Assembly: GCF_001949145.1 (NCBI RefSeq)
Contig: NW_019091455.1
Location: 547,017 to 611,016 of the forward strand
Source: Acanthaster planci
Lineage: Eukaryota > Echinodermata > Asteroidea > Valvatida > Acanthasteridae
Reading direction: 5' to 3'
DNA length: 64,000 nt
Shown here piece by piece: positions 1 to 11,338 of the stretch. The notes beneath the pieces are model-generated. The model worked only from the letters and a program-made list of their open reading frames with translations. It was not told the DNA's origin and did not search any database. Each line of letters starts with the position of its first letter. The first letter of the stretch is position 1. The translations under genes and the position numbers were made by a program.

Positions 1-23
1 GGGGGTTTAAATATTTTGTAAAT

Positions 24-130
24 AATGAATGTTTGAGTGCATGCAGTAATAATTATTTCACGGGGTGATAGATTGAATGTTCTCTTCCCCGAAATTATTA
101 TTTCCACTGCATGAATATGAAACATTCATT
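24..130. mobile_element. MITE-like hairpin element (about 107 bp)
   Basis: Arms 24-65 and 87-130 are imperfect reverse complements. Both carry AATGAATGTTT at the outer end, CATGCAGT in the middle and a CGGGG or GGGG end next to a 21-base loop. The pattern fits a short non-autonomous DNA transposon or a foldback element. No target-site duplication is clear. Confidence 0.6.
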
Positions 131-1012
131 GTGTCTTATATAACATCTAAAATGTGTAAAAGTTACTATGTTATCTTTTCCGACTTGGCTTGACGGCACG
201 ACACGCAGTTTTCACGTTCTGCGGAGCCTTGACTTGGCTTTTTATGTAAAAAGTCACGACCGAGCCGGTAGCGCTTGCGTAGTTTAAGGGTATACCTGTA
301 GCTCTCTCAACGTTGCATATAACAAATAAGTCAATGACACGTGATCGACGATCCACCAATCAGCTGCCGGGGATTTACTGAGGCACTTTAACAAACATAT
401 CTGTCGGGGTGATTATAGTTCGACACACATGTACAACGTAACATTGATAACTGATATTAATATTTCCACATCTGACTTCGGTTCCTGTGTACTGTACCAA
501 GGTTCTAAAATAAGTCAGATCAACAGTGTGTGTTTGGCTGACATTTTAGAATCTCTAAATGTCATCATTGGCGACAAATGCAATTGATAAGTTTCATTCA
601 AACTGCCAAACAGTTGCAGAGTCAATATTTCTCTCAAGAGTTTCAGAATTTTTCAAGTCTACAGTGTCTTTTTTGTGGCATTTTCGCATCTGTAAATGAC
701 ATTTGTAGCTACAGTGCTCATTTTATTTAATCTTTTTTGAGATCCTCACAATAATGCAATAAACGTCATGAAGATGCAGCTCCTGCAAAGTCCTGGAGCA
801 TTAAAAAGACCAAGGTCAACACCTGTAGCATTGTGTGTCCATTTTATAATGGGGTTTATCACCGTTCCTGATGTAAACTCTTGCACGTGTATCGGAAAGA
901 AGAACGCGCCCCGTTGGATGAACTCGCTCCGATTGTATCAACTGTCTTGTCGGTGCTGTCTTTACTCGGCGGAATTTCAAGTTATGCTCCTCTGTGGTTT
1001 TGCATTATATTC

Positions 1013-1247
1013 TTCTGTTGCGCACGGGTGTGCGAGGGTTAAAATGAGATCTGTAGGATTGAATAAAAGTTTGAAAGGGAGTTTTACTTCCACACATAAA
1101 ATTTGGGGAAAAACTGATTAACTCCCTACAATCGGCACCAAAATAATCTCATTTCTGGGTGTATCATTCCCAAGCAGAAAGGGGTTAACCTCGCATTACA
1201 TTTCTTGATGAGTTTTTAATCCTTATACACCCATGCGCAAAGATTTT
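1013..1247. mobile_element. Decayed inverted-repeat element
   Basis: The left end near 1020-1044 (TGCGCACGGGTGT, then AGGGTTAAAA) matches the reverse complement of 1214-1238 (TTTGCGCATGGGTGT, then AGGATTAAAA). A second short inverted pair, AGGGAGTT and AACTCCCT, lies inside. The similarity is imperfect, so this could be a degraded MITE. Confidence 0.4.
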
Positions 1248-3064
1248 CCAAGATTCAAACTCCCTGTGCTCACTGAAGCGTGAAAATGTGAACCTCAAAA
1301 CTGGCATCAATCAAAGCAGCACTACAGCTTTCACCAATAGGGTACAACTAGATTTTTGAAACTTGGTTCAATGTGATTTTCATGGTGGGAATATCATGCT
1401 TACCGTACTCATCGAAATCCCTCGGCCACCGTAGAAAATCATTATTTTTTTTGAAACGCGCAGTTTTCGCGCACTGTGATTGGTCAACGCGTTGCAAAGT
1501 CTTGGAGGTGCACTACTGTGAATCGCCCGTATTGGTGCCTCATCATCCAACACTAGAGGATGGACCTACCACCCCACCTCCAGGGGCGGCTTAGAACTCT
1601 TCGTCCATGTTACAAGAATGACGTCGTAGATAGGATTGCCAGTGTCGAGGTTTATCTGACGTCCACTCCATCCGATTACGGCATGTATAAAATAAACAAT
1701 ACAAAATGAAAGACGGCTTTCACTTTAAATGAAATTAAGTTCTCGCCCCTAAACATTAAACAGAAAATATTGGAGAGGTAAATCGACAAATCCCCGAGGG
1801 AATGTTAGCCTGTACAACGTCTTAAATATTGTACTATACTGAAGAGCATTTTTCATCGTGTTTGACGTTGTAGCTGCGATTGCTGTGCCTATCGAGTCAA
1901 TTTTGATCCGTCAGGATTTGTGTTTCCATATTATACCGTTAACCGTAAGAATGTACACACAAGTGTGCATCAATTACACATTCTTCAACTGCACACTTTA
2001 CATTATAATCGACACCTTTCTGAATCGGATGACATTACACGAGTGGTTTAATTGAATGTATTGTCATTTTCAGTGAGAAAATGCCAACGAAAATCTTTCC
2101 TCCTCGCCAACTTTTTCATTTGGACTTCGATCAACCCATGTTACGATGCTGGCACAAGTGCAACAACCCTTGTCACGCTGCATCAGGAGAAGTTGCCATT
2201 GGGATTGCCGTGATCCGAAGGTGTTGGATGTTGGCATTGTCTGGAGTTGACGTGTGATTTTTCAAGTGTGCCGAAGTGGAACCCGTCCCCAACGGGTCAC
2301 GTACACGTTCATTTATCAAACTCAAGTTCACCGATGCGTGGGCGTCGCGAAGGAAGGTGGGGATAGGAAAAAAGAAAGAAAAATGTTTAAAAATACGTCA
2401 GGATTAATTTCAGAATTTGAGGGGGGGGGCAATTATTTCCGTAGGGAAATTGGAAGTATTTCATTTAACTTTGCATGGCGTTTCTGAGGGGTGAGGCAAT
2501 GTTGGGGCTGTTTATTCTCGGGATGGGGAATAGACCAACGATTTGCCTTTCTCACGTTTATTTCAGAATAAATTTTGGCTCTTTTCTTGGGGGGGGCATG
2601 ACCCTCGCTTGACCCCCACCCATTCGACCTTGTCTGATATCATACCTACTACACGTACTCGGGTTTTTCACCCAGTATCCGCTGTTAGTGCTGCGCGGGA
2701 AACGTGCACTGCGCCGCGGGAAACGTGCGAGAGTACCCCTCGTCATTGACAAAAAGAGAGTCGAAGCCGTCGATCGAACGCAAGGCGCACGCGTGACATC
2801 CGACAGACTCTGCAGTCATTCGTTTTTGAGTAAAAGGCTCCGCTTTTTGCTTGTCCGCGAAATATCTGAATTTGAAATTTTTTTTCATCATCCATGTTCA
2901 GATGGGCCAACAGAAAGTGTAGGCCTACAGTACGTATTTTATGCATCCCGAGCATAATTAATATGCACATGACGCACGTCGTTCTACGGCGTGGCCTCCT
3001 TTTCCGTCTACCTAACCGTAACTGTGCTGGATTTTAAATGTAGCGCTGCATGGGTGTTCGCCTA

Positions 3065-3139
3065 GGCGAAATAACGCACCAGCCCGGGCGAAATAGTATA
3101 AATCCGCTCCGGCGAAATGCTAATCCGACCGGGCGAAAT
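3065..3139 (+). repeat. Degenerate tandem repeat with GGCGAAAT core, four copies
   Basis: GGCGAAAT occurs at 3065, 3087, 3111 and 3132, with spacings of 22, 24 and 21 bases. Each copy is preceded by a C/G-rich stretch and three are followed by an AT-rich linker. Function is unknown. Confidence 0.75.
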
Positions 3140-4059
3140 AGTTGGCCTTTTTTTTCATTCATGGCCTATATACGCTTCCGTAGTTCGACTCTGTGGTGCA
3201 AGCGGTCATAAACTTAAACGAGGCCTCATATAAATCTTTCGTCTACAGCTAGGTCTGGGTCTTCGCTGGTTGAAAATACGTGCGCACATCCAGACGTAGC
3301 CGTTAAGTGCTGCAGACTCATTGTGAACACTGCCCCACGTGAACGAAACTGGCACCATTTTGTAGGGGGAGCGACCTCATTTGGCGAGTCCTTTCCAGTA
3401 ATGTGACGTCATCGCTTTGGGGCTCGGCTGCTATGGGCTGCATGAAGCGAGTTGATAGATGAACACGCAAGTCTAAGACGCCCCCTGCAATTAGCGTGAC
3501 GTTATTTATGACCGTTGCGCCGTCACTACTCCCACACCGGGCCATCATCAATCAGAAGCACCGAGAAAATCTTGATGGGCCAGCGCACGCTGCACCTGGG
3601 AGGCAAGAAAAGGGGGGAAAATGCCCAGTAAACGTACTATTTGACGACTGTTTTGGTTGTCGAAGCCGAGATTTCTACGTGCGAGGGCGAGCTGAGGGCA
3701 GCGGGCATTAACATGATTTATGGTTGCCAGTTAATTCTTTTCGTGTTTGTTTGTGTTTTGGACAAACGACCGGTGTGACCGCCCAACTAGCTGGAATAGT
3801 TGGATAAGTTCCCCGCGAAGTGTTAAAGGGGCTTGGAGGCCGTAGCTAATTTACAAAACGCCATCCAGCTGGTAACTATTTTGTTCGCACTGAAACGTTC
3901 ATATCGACGAACTCATGTAGTGTAAGGCCACGTTTACAGTATGCTTTCTCATGAGGATTATCGAGGGGGGAAATAATATCCTTTTTTCCAGTCGAATAAA
4001 TCTCCAGGGCTGGCCCGTGATAGTTGCCAAAAAAAAGAAGTCACCTCTATCACTCTGTC

Positions 4060-4112
4060 ACCCTGAAATTGACACTGACCTGTTCCCTTGCTTTCACAGG
4101 TCATTTCAGGGT
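4060..4112. repeat. Inverted repeat able to form a hairpin
   Basis: ACCCTGAAAT plus TGACCTGT (4060-4083, with a 6-7 base bulge) pairs with ACAGGTCATTTCAGGGT (4096-4112). The stem is about 17-18 base pairs with a 12-base loop. It may be a remnant of a foldback element. Confidence 0.55.
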
Positions 4113-5572
4113 TTGAACTTGCATGATAAGGTTGGCTAAGAGTTGAAGTCCTGTGTTACATCATGGAAAAATAGTCACATAGATCACCTCAAAGGTGTTT
4201 CTGACGAATGGCAGCGATGGCGATTTTTTTTTTTTAAATTGGGAGGGATTGTCATGCCCTATAATCTGGTTATTACCGACCTGTTCCAAGCGTCCCTTTC
4301 ATCAAAAAAGAAGAAATCTGTCTAGAGGTACAGTTGACGACGGGCAGGGCACGTGTTTACCGCCAGTGGGAAACAGTTATAATACATAACTTAATGGTCA
4401 AATGTTCAAATTTTCAATCCACAAAAGCACCATTTTCCAGGAGCAAAATAAACTGGAAACTCATAGTGACTGTTGCTCTTCCATTGCAACCTGTGCTGGA
4501 TCGCCTTGTTAGGACCACCTCCGAGGTTGGACACAGGACAGGGGTAATGTGACGGACGATAGGTGCTGGAGGAAACTCTTCATTTTCTGTGGTACCGGAG
4601 CTAACTGCAAAGACACATTCCTGGCATTATGTCAGCAGTAAGTAGTCTTCGCCGTGGTTGAGATTTCTTGCCTTCGCTGCGTTGTGTGTAGGCCTTGAGA
4701 AGGCTAACTGTTCGTTTCGTGAAGAGAGACCCTCAAGGACTTAAAGGCAAAGCCGTAGGTAATTCTGAATCAGAAAATAAGACGTTGTAGTCGTCCAATA
4801 AATACGGTATGCGACTCGGCCCACGACGGCCAGTATGGTGAAACCACGAGCAAGAATAACGTCCGCGTATGTAGTGTTTCATCCTACCACACTGCTTGGA
4901 TTCACATGATGTGCACAATTAAAGCATTGTGTCGAAATCCCATCCTAGCCGGTCTCTCCTATAGCAACCTGGGCAATCCTAAACTGTGTAGCATCACTCG
5001 TGATGAATTATTCCGTTTAGCCTATTGCTTATAGATTTGAAAAAAAATTAGTGTCTCTCGGTGAACTGATTCTCAGTGCAGGTATTATTTTTGTACTTGA
5101 TTATTTTCGCCTGGATAGTCAGCATGTTCCCTCGAATTACGCTAGCTCCGCTACTGCAGTATCTAAATCTATGTACTCAAAACACAAGAACAATGTACTA
5201 GTACAAGGGAAAAGACTACAGCAGTCCAGTTGCTACTCTAGTAATTTCAAGCGAGGGCGAATAGGGGCAGACTAAAAGAAAGAGCGGTGACGATTTTCTT
5301 GAGATGAACAAGATCGGTTGATGTTAATGATACATGTAGTATAGCTAGTCTAAAAATCATCTTCCCATTTCCCTCCGACACCTTTAAACCCGTGTTCTGA
5401 TTCGCGCACGCCCAGCTGAAAAGTGACATTTTCCAAATAGTTGTGCTCTCAAAATGATTGAAATGAAATCATTTTTCTTTTTCTCGGGGCCAGGAGAAAG
5501 TGCTGTCAGGCACGACTCACGCCGGCTCCGGTAATATAAATTTATGCGTATTAATAACATTATTTCATAACG

Positions 5573-5720
5573 GAGCCCGCCAAGCCGAACGGACAGGACG
5601 TGTTCCCCGGGCCTTGGAGCCCGTCATAGCGCTCCACGGCCGGGGCAGGTCGCGGGGAGGTGAGCCGAAACAACCCAGGACGCGGAGAATCGGTGTGATT
5701 AACGACAACTGGTAACGTTA
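5573..5720. other. CpG-rich patch in AT-rich surroundings
   Basis: This roughly 150-bp stretch is much richer in G, C and CpG than its flanks and has no coding signature. It ends in a homeodomain-like GTGATTAACGACAACTGGTAACG segment with an AACTG core. It could be a conserved regulatory element; conservation was not tested. Confidence 0.25.
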
Positions 5721-6674
5721 GGCTGACTGCATCACTTGCGGATCCCTGCACGTGCACTTCCAAAATCCCACAAATTTACGGCTTTTGTCTTTGGCTTTCC
5801 TTTTTCTCCGGCAAAGGAAAGGTGTTTGTTGTGACTAATAATTTTGCCCACGTCTTCCATTCTGCCCCGTCGTATCAGAAAACTCAACTCTATTAGTCAT
5901 ATTCCACTTTTTCCAGCTTACCCACAAGTTCTTCATAATAAGACCAAGAGTTTTGCTTTTAATTTTTAAAACTAAAAGAAAACAGCATTACCTCCACCAA
6001 ACACACTGCGTGAACAGAACAGATAAAACGGAGGAGGCAAATGACAGAAACCTTGAATCTCATTTTCCCTCATCGGTGGACAAAGAAATGGTAAGATATC
6101 ACCCTGTTCTTCAAGAGTTGCTAATATTTAAAAGGAAAGGCAAGAAATAAGACAGTGAGCACATGCGAGCAACGCACGAGCGGTACTTGCTGAGGGAAAA
6201 AAAATCTGATTTCTCTCCAGTTGAGTCCATTTTGACCGCTCGCTGGTATGGTCGTGGTGAGATTAGGCGATAGACGCAAGATTGAAACCGAATTGAAAGA
6301 CTGATTCTCAACAATCAAGAATTTCTAGGGTTTTTGTTTTTGCGTGTCCAGACAAAAAAAAATGCCCAATCATTCACGGGTATATTGTAGCCAGAGGAGT
6401 CGAAACAGTAGCCTTGTTTTCATCCCAAATAACGAGCATCTCGTTTGGGTGTCAAGTAACGTCGACCTTGATAAACACACCCCGTCAACAGTGCAAACTC
6501 GGGGACTCTTCGCGTCCCGTATCATCGTCGCCTGCCGCCGCGGCGCGACAGACACCAGGTTTGCAGTGCTCCTTCGGATGAAGCGATAAGAAGTGGGGGG
6601 CATGGAAGGCTCTCTCAACCCCCGGGGGATCGGAGTGCAGCCGACGGCGAAGAAAACAACACGTGGGGGTAGGG

Positions 6675-6683
6675 GACCACCCA
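6675..6683 (+). promoter_or_regulatory. Perfect GLI/Ci consensus site GACCACCCA
   Basis: The 9-mer matches the canonical GLI motif exactly. FOXF genes respond to Hedgehog-GLI signalling in vertebrates (established knowledge). About 0.5 such matches are expected by chance in a window this size, so the single hit is only suggestive. Confidence 0.25.
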
Positions 6684-9600
6684 CCTCAACGGCAAAACCA
6701 TCATGTTTTGTAACTGTATGGGGATAACTGTATATGGACACTAAAAGTAAAAAAATCTTGATGGCCCTTTGAAGCGGGCTCATCGCACCCTTGCAAAAAA
6801 AAAAATCCAAGCTGACAATTAGATGCCAGGATTTGCGTCCACCTAGGAGGGGTTTTCCGTCTTGTGTTCAGCACGTTTCGAAAGCTGAAGATCATAATAA
6901 CGCTGATTGAAACATCGATTGTATTACCAACTCTCCTCATACCGCTCACAAATGCCATGGCGGCTACCCACGTGTATCACTCGTTGGTGTTATACCGCAC
7001 GCCCTCTATGTAGAACCCAGTCAGTGGAAACCGCGATTGTTTAATACCGCAAACATTCACAACATAGTGTTTCAGCCTATTTGTAGCGCTAGCGACGTGG
7101 AAAATTTGTGAGCTTTTATTTCTTTTCCTGATTCTCTCTCTGGTTCAAAATCTGTCCTTCGGTCTTATTTTTGAGCGGAGAGATTTGACAGAAAGCATGA
7201 ACGTACATACATGTACATAGTCTTGTCACGTGCGGTGACCTCGGCTGAACAAAGAAACAGTCACCAACTATTTGAATATGCAAATGATATCAGGTCTCGG
7301 TGTGAGAGCAAACAGCTAGATCCATGAGGTTGGCTTCAACTGGCATCGCGTGGGACAAAAAGTCGTGGTCATGATAGATACCAGCGAGGATGCATGCACG
7401 TTCGTAGATTTGTTGAGTCCACAGAATGCCGCATGGCACGAAATCATCCGACCTCATGCGAGTCATCAGTGATTTTTTTAGCTGGTGCTATCATCATCCT
7501 GTCACCACGTCGGGTTACCAGCGATCTAATACCTTGAAATAATTGGATTTTTGTCGGAGGGCCTCTGCCGCCTACGGGCTGGTTGCTTAATACGACGCGG
7601 CAGATGGTCCCTCTCCGTTGGCGGAGTAGTGAGAGATGGTGGCAGTGACAGGCTATCTCAATAGCTGACAATCTTAAGCACAGGATAATTGCTAGGGCGG
7701 AATCCTGCATTGTGCTGGGTTTATTTGGCTTGCACCTGGCGGTCAAGCGCAACCCTCGATCGATCCCTGAGGCAAGGTCAGCTAAGTATCGGTCCAAGGT
7801 GTAATAGCGCCACCACATGACGCCGAATAGCCTAATATCCTAGAAATTTGTCTTTTCGGCGACATGTTTTTCTGTCCGTAAATTTAGCGATGCACGTCAG
7901 GCTTCTCTTTTACAGCGCCAAAAAACACGGGTTTTGTCAGGCCGCACACTAATTTCTTTTGACCCCGAACTAAATTCACATCGTTTGGAGGAAATTCACA
8001 ACTGTTTGAAAAAAATACCTTCCGTTGGTTATCAACATCTCTTGACAATCCGGACTCCAGCAGGCAAAGCAAGAAAACGCATCTCTCTAAAGTAAAGTGA
8101 GGATGTAAAGGGTAGAATCATATCGAAAAGACATCTTATGGAAACCAATGGCTACCCATAAAAATAGCGGTCGAAGTTTGTGAGTGTGTGCACTTGCTTT
8201 GTGTTTTTTTATAACCTCCATGTAGGGCCTATACCAAGAAATTAATATTGAACATTGAGGTGACATCTCAATGTCGGGCAACCTGTGATAACGAGATTCT
8301 GTCTCGTCGAATAAAGCGCACAAAGTTGCACAAAGTAGATCATTCAAACCAGTGACTCTGTTATTAAGAACATGTTGTAGGTACGTCCTTTCCCCGTCAA
8401 TTTCTCCAATTTGTCATTTTCGTTTCAGTCATCAATTTGTAATTTTTATTCGGTATGCCGCCAGAAAAAAAAAAAAAAACAGGGACAGGTGTCCCTTTAC
8501 TCCATCGGAAAACAGTCGAAATGATGAAGCATGCTAATTGCATGCGATTCGCAGGTACATCCTGGTGAAGCCGTCGTTGCTAAAGCACGATTTTTTTTCC
8601 TCGCCATTTTTTGGTTATAAAGCCCCCCCCCCCTTGTGAACACGCTTACCCAGTATTAGTAAGGTAATGCATGCTCGTGCAAATTGAAGGACGGATTTAT
8701 GGTGCCGAGTGACAAAAAATACCACTTAATTCTCTTCTAGATGATTTTGTAAGAGCGAGTGTGTTTTTATGACGAATCTCTCCTGATACCAGCGGAAATG
8801 ATGTCCGTATTGCATTACCGTAATCGTCCTCGTGTAAGACACACGGTATGGAGTCCCCAAGGGACAATAAAGCGGGGCTGATGATTTACAATGGGACATT
8901 AATGTGAAATAATTACAAGATATTAGTAAATTGATTTTTTCTTTTGTTCGAAAGCTTGTTAATTTTTTTCGCCCGGATTTTGCTTAGTACGATTTTACCT
9001 TCCTTCCTGTTGCTTCTTTCCCCCTTCAAGAAATTCCACGGCATTTATAGGAAACCGAAAATAAATATCCCTTAATAAAATTTAATGTGTTTGATCTTAA
9101 TTTTTCCTTAATTTTCTGCGTCTTACGAATTTCTGCATGCATGATATGCCACCACACTAGTCTCTGGCATACAGGTTTGGCCCTGTCCCTAGTCCTGCAG
9201 GGGTATACCCTTCCCAGCCACTTGGACGGGCGGGCCATGGAGGATGCTGTGATTGCACACTCTCTTCCTGCCCTTGGAAGAGCGTCACACAGTTCTCCGT
9301 GCTTAGTGAGAAATGATTCTTCATAAGCAAAAGGGTCTTCATCATTTTCGGTGATGGAACGTGATACCTTAATATATCTATATATTCTGCTTGTACTCCC
9401 ATATTTGGGTTGACATCGATGAATAACACATCGCGCGAGAATAATAAAACTTCCCAAAAATTGTGCTGCAACGAAGGAGGTCCGATGCCCCAACCGACCC
9501 CTAACAGCAACAGGGGATCGTTTTTGGACAAGAAGGCCCCTTCTTATATCAGAAACACTTTGCTAGAGTTTCCCAAACGCCACAATAACGAGAACCTTCA

Positions 9601-10404
9601 TTGTGTGGGGGTAATCCTTTGCCATATTCGATTGGGTCTATTCTATGAGCAGAGATCAAAGATCTGTTCTATTCCTCTGTAAATAGGAACTTGGGAACGG
9701 AGCATGTTCGTAATCAAACTTGAGCAAAACAAAAATGCGTTGTTGGGTTGTAATAGCTTCATTCTCAGAAACCATCTTCATTCATTAGAAACAGTAACAT
9801 TACAAGTTTCTCCAAACTTTCTTGTGAAGGTATAGAGACTTTGCGTGGTAGCTATGGCATCTTGAAAGGCAGTTCTTTTGGTCCTCAGGGAAACCTCCTT
9901 TGTGCATACCCCGTGGAACAAAAGCACGGGGGCCTGCAAGATGGCAGCCATGCAAACCCTCTATAGAATACCATGGCGCTGCGTACACACTGAGTGTCGA
10001 TTGCGGTGTGAGAAAAGAAAAAAACAAGCTGTGTGGTGAAGCAACATGATCGCTTCGCTATCTAGCCAAGCGATGAATACCGCGTGCTTGGCTCAGAAAC
10101 ACAAGGCGGCTGTTGCTATCACAACTGGGTCCATCAATTAGCGAAAACACCAATTAGGCCCCTGGCGATTGAATTAACTGGCTGTTGTTGTGTTAGAGGG
10201 TAAATTTAGAGCGTGGTGTGCTCAAGCGTGACTTTTCGAACATTCCAACCTGAGAACGGTTCGTGGGTTCACATCTTTTTCAGGGTATTGCGACACTGTA
10301 TAATTTATGTGATCGTGTCGATGTCATTGTGTTGTGGAACACGCACACAAAAACGTCATTTAGTGCGTGCAACGTGTTGCTAAGAACTGTCTGGCCTGTG
10401 GTCA

Positions 10405-10768
10405 ATAAGCCACTTGCGAGTTAAATTTGAATAAAATCTGGTACCCTGTGTTATCTGATTGCATAGAAACGTAACAATTTGAATTCCCCAGACAAAAGAC
10501 ACTGTTGCTGTACCTCGTGATTCGGGGCAAGCTTTTGCTTAGCGACCACCATCTCTGGAATGGACTGGTTCCTTTGTGCCGTTCTTATCCATTAAGAACA
10601 GTGTATTGAGGCAAGGTGTCTCTTATGGAACTAAGAAAAAGCTTGCCCCGAATCACGACGTATAGCAACCGTGGCTTTAGTATGGAGAATTCCAATTGTT
10701 ATGTTCCTGTGAATTTAAAGAACTCAGTGTACCAGATTTTATTAAAATTTAACTCGCAAAAGACTTAT
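10405..10768. mobile_element. MITE-like element with 138-bp terminal inverted repeats
   Basis: The arms 10405-10542 and 10631-10768 are reverse complements at roughly 80% by eye. They share ATAAG at the outer end, TTGCGAGTTAAATTT, AATAAAATCTGGTA, and CGTGATTCGGGGCAAGCTTTT near the inner end. The spacer is about 88 bases with no transposase. The long arms and 364-bp length fit a non-autonomous foldback or MITE DNA transposon. No clear target-site duplication was found. Confidence 0.85.
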
Positions 10769-10948
10769 CCTCCGTCAAGTTTTGCATCGCATATCAACTT
10801 GACAGAATCAAGTATTTGATATTTCCTCCAATTCGGCCGAGTTTGTAGAGAAATTCGAGTAAGTAGCAGTGTTAATACAGGTTGTATATCGGTTCATGTG
10901 TCATGCACTCGTACATAATGTAAAACTGCCATTCGATAGAACTGATTC

Positions 10949-10990
10949 GGCGCAGTGGTAAGGTTCAGTACCTCCGAGGGTTCCGAGACC
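10949..10990 (+). repeat. tRNA-like (SINE head) relic
   Basis: GGCGCAGTGGTAAGG resembles a Pol III A box and GGTTCCGAGACC, about 30 bases on, resembles a B box with one inserted base. The spacing is too short for an intact tRNA and the arms do not fold properly. It may be a decayed tRNA-derived SINE. Confidence 0.25.
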
Positions 10991-11204
10991 TGCATCCTGA
11001 ATGCATGCTCCTCGTCGGTCCCGTGGTTTTCGCTTCAAGTTCCCCTAAATGCTTCAACAAAAGACGCCTGCCGTTTACAGCAACAATGGCAAAATACAGG
11101 GAAACCAAGTTCTAGGATGATGAGAAAGGGGGTAATCCCGGGAAATTCTTCCATTGCAGTTTGTATTTCTGGGCATCGCGACGGGGATGGGTGGTAAGGG
11201 GGCG

Positions 11205-11338
11205 CGCTTACCCCCGGAAAAAATTTAAACAAAAAACAAAAAAGTGTCCCTGTCCACTATTAATGATGCGCTGCAGGTTAGTGCTTCAACCCTGGAAATT
11301 CCCCCCTCCTCCAGATTAAAGTGCTTTACCCCTGGAAA
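11205..11338 (+). repeat. Three dispersed copies of a TTACCCCTGGAAA-like motif
   Basis: GCGCTTACCCCCGGAAA, GTGCTTCAACCCTGGAAA and GTGCTTTACCCCTGGAAA occur at about 11204, 11281 and 11321. They look like degenerate copies of one short unit, perhaps part of an old transposon. Confidence 0.45.

Noticed and set aside
1582-1590. CAGGGGCGG resembling the left end of the 28743-29049 element
   Set aside because: No matching opposite end was found within several hundred bases.
6370-6810. 146-codon minus-strand open frame
   Set aside because: No family resemblance and low-complexity ends; consistent with chance in moderately GC-rich sequence.
9026-9531. Overlapping 155- and 124-codon minus-strand frames
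   Set aside because: Two frames overlap over the same DNA and a plus-strand frame is also open; no domain or splice structure supports any of them.
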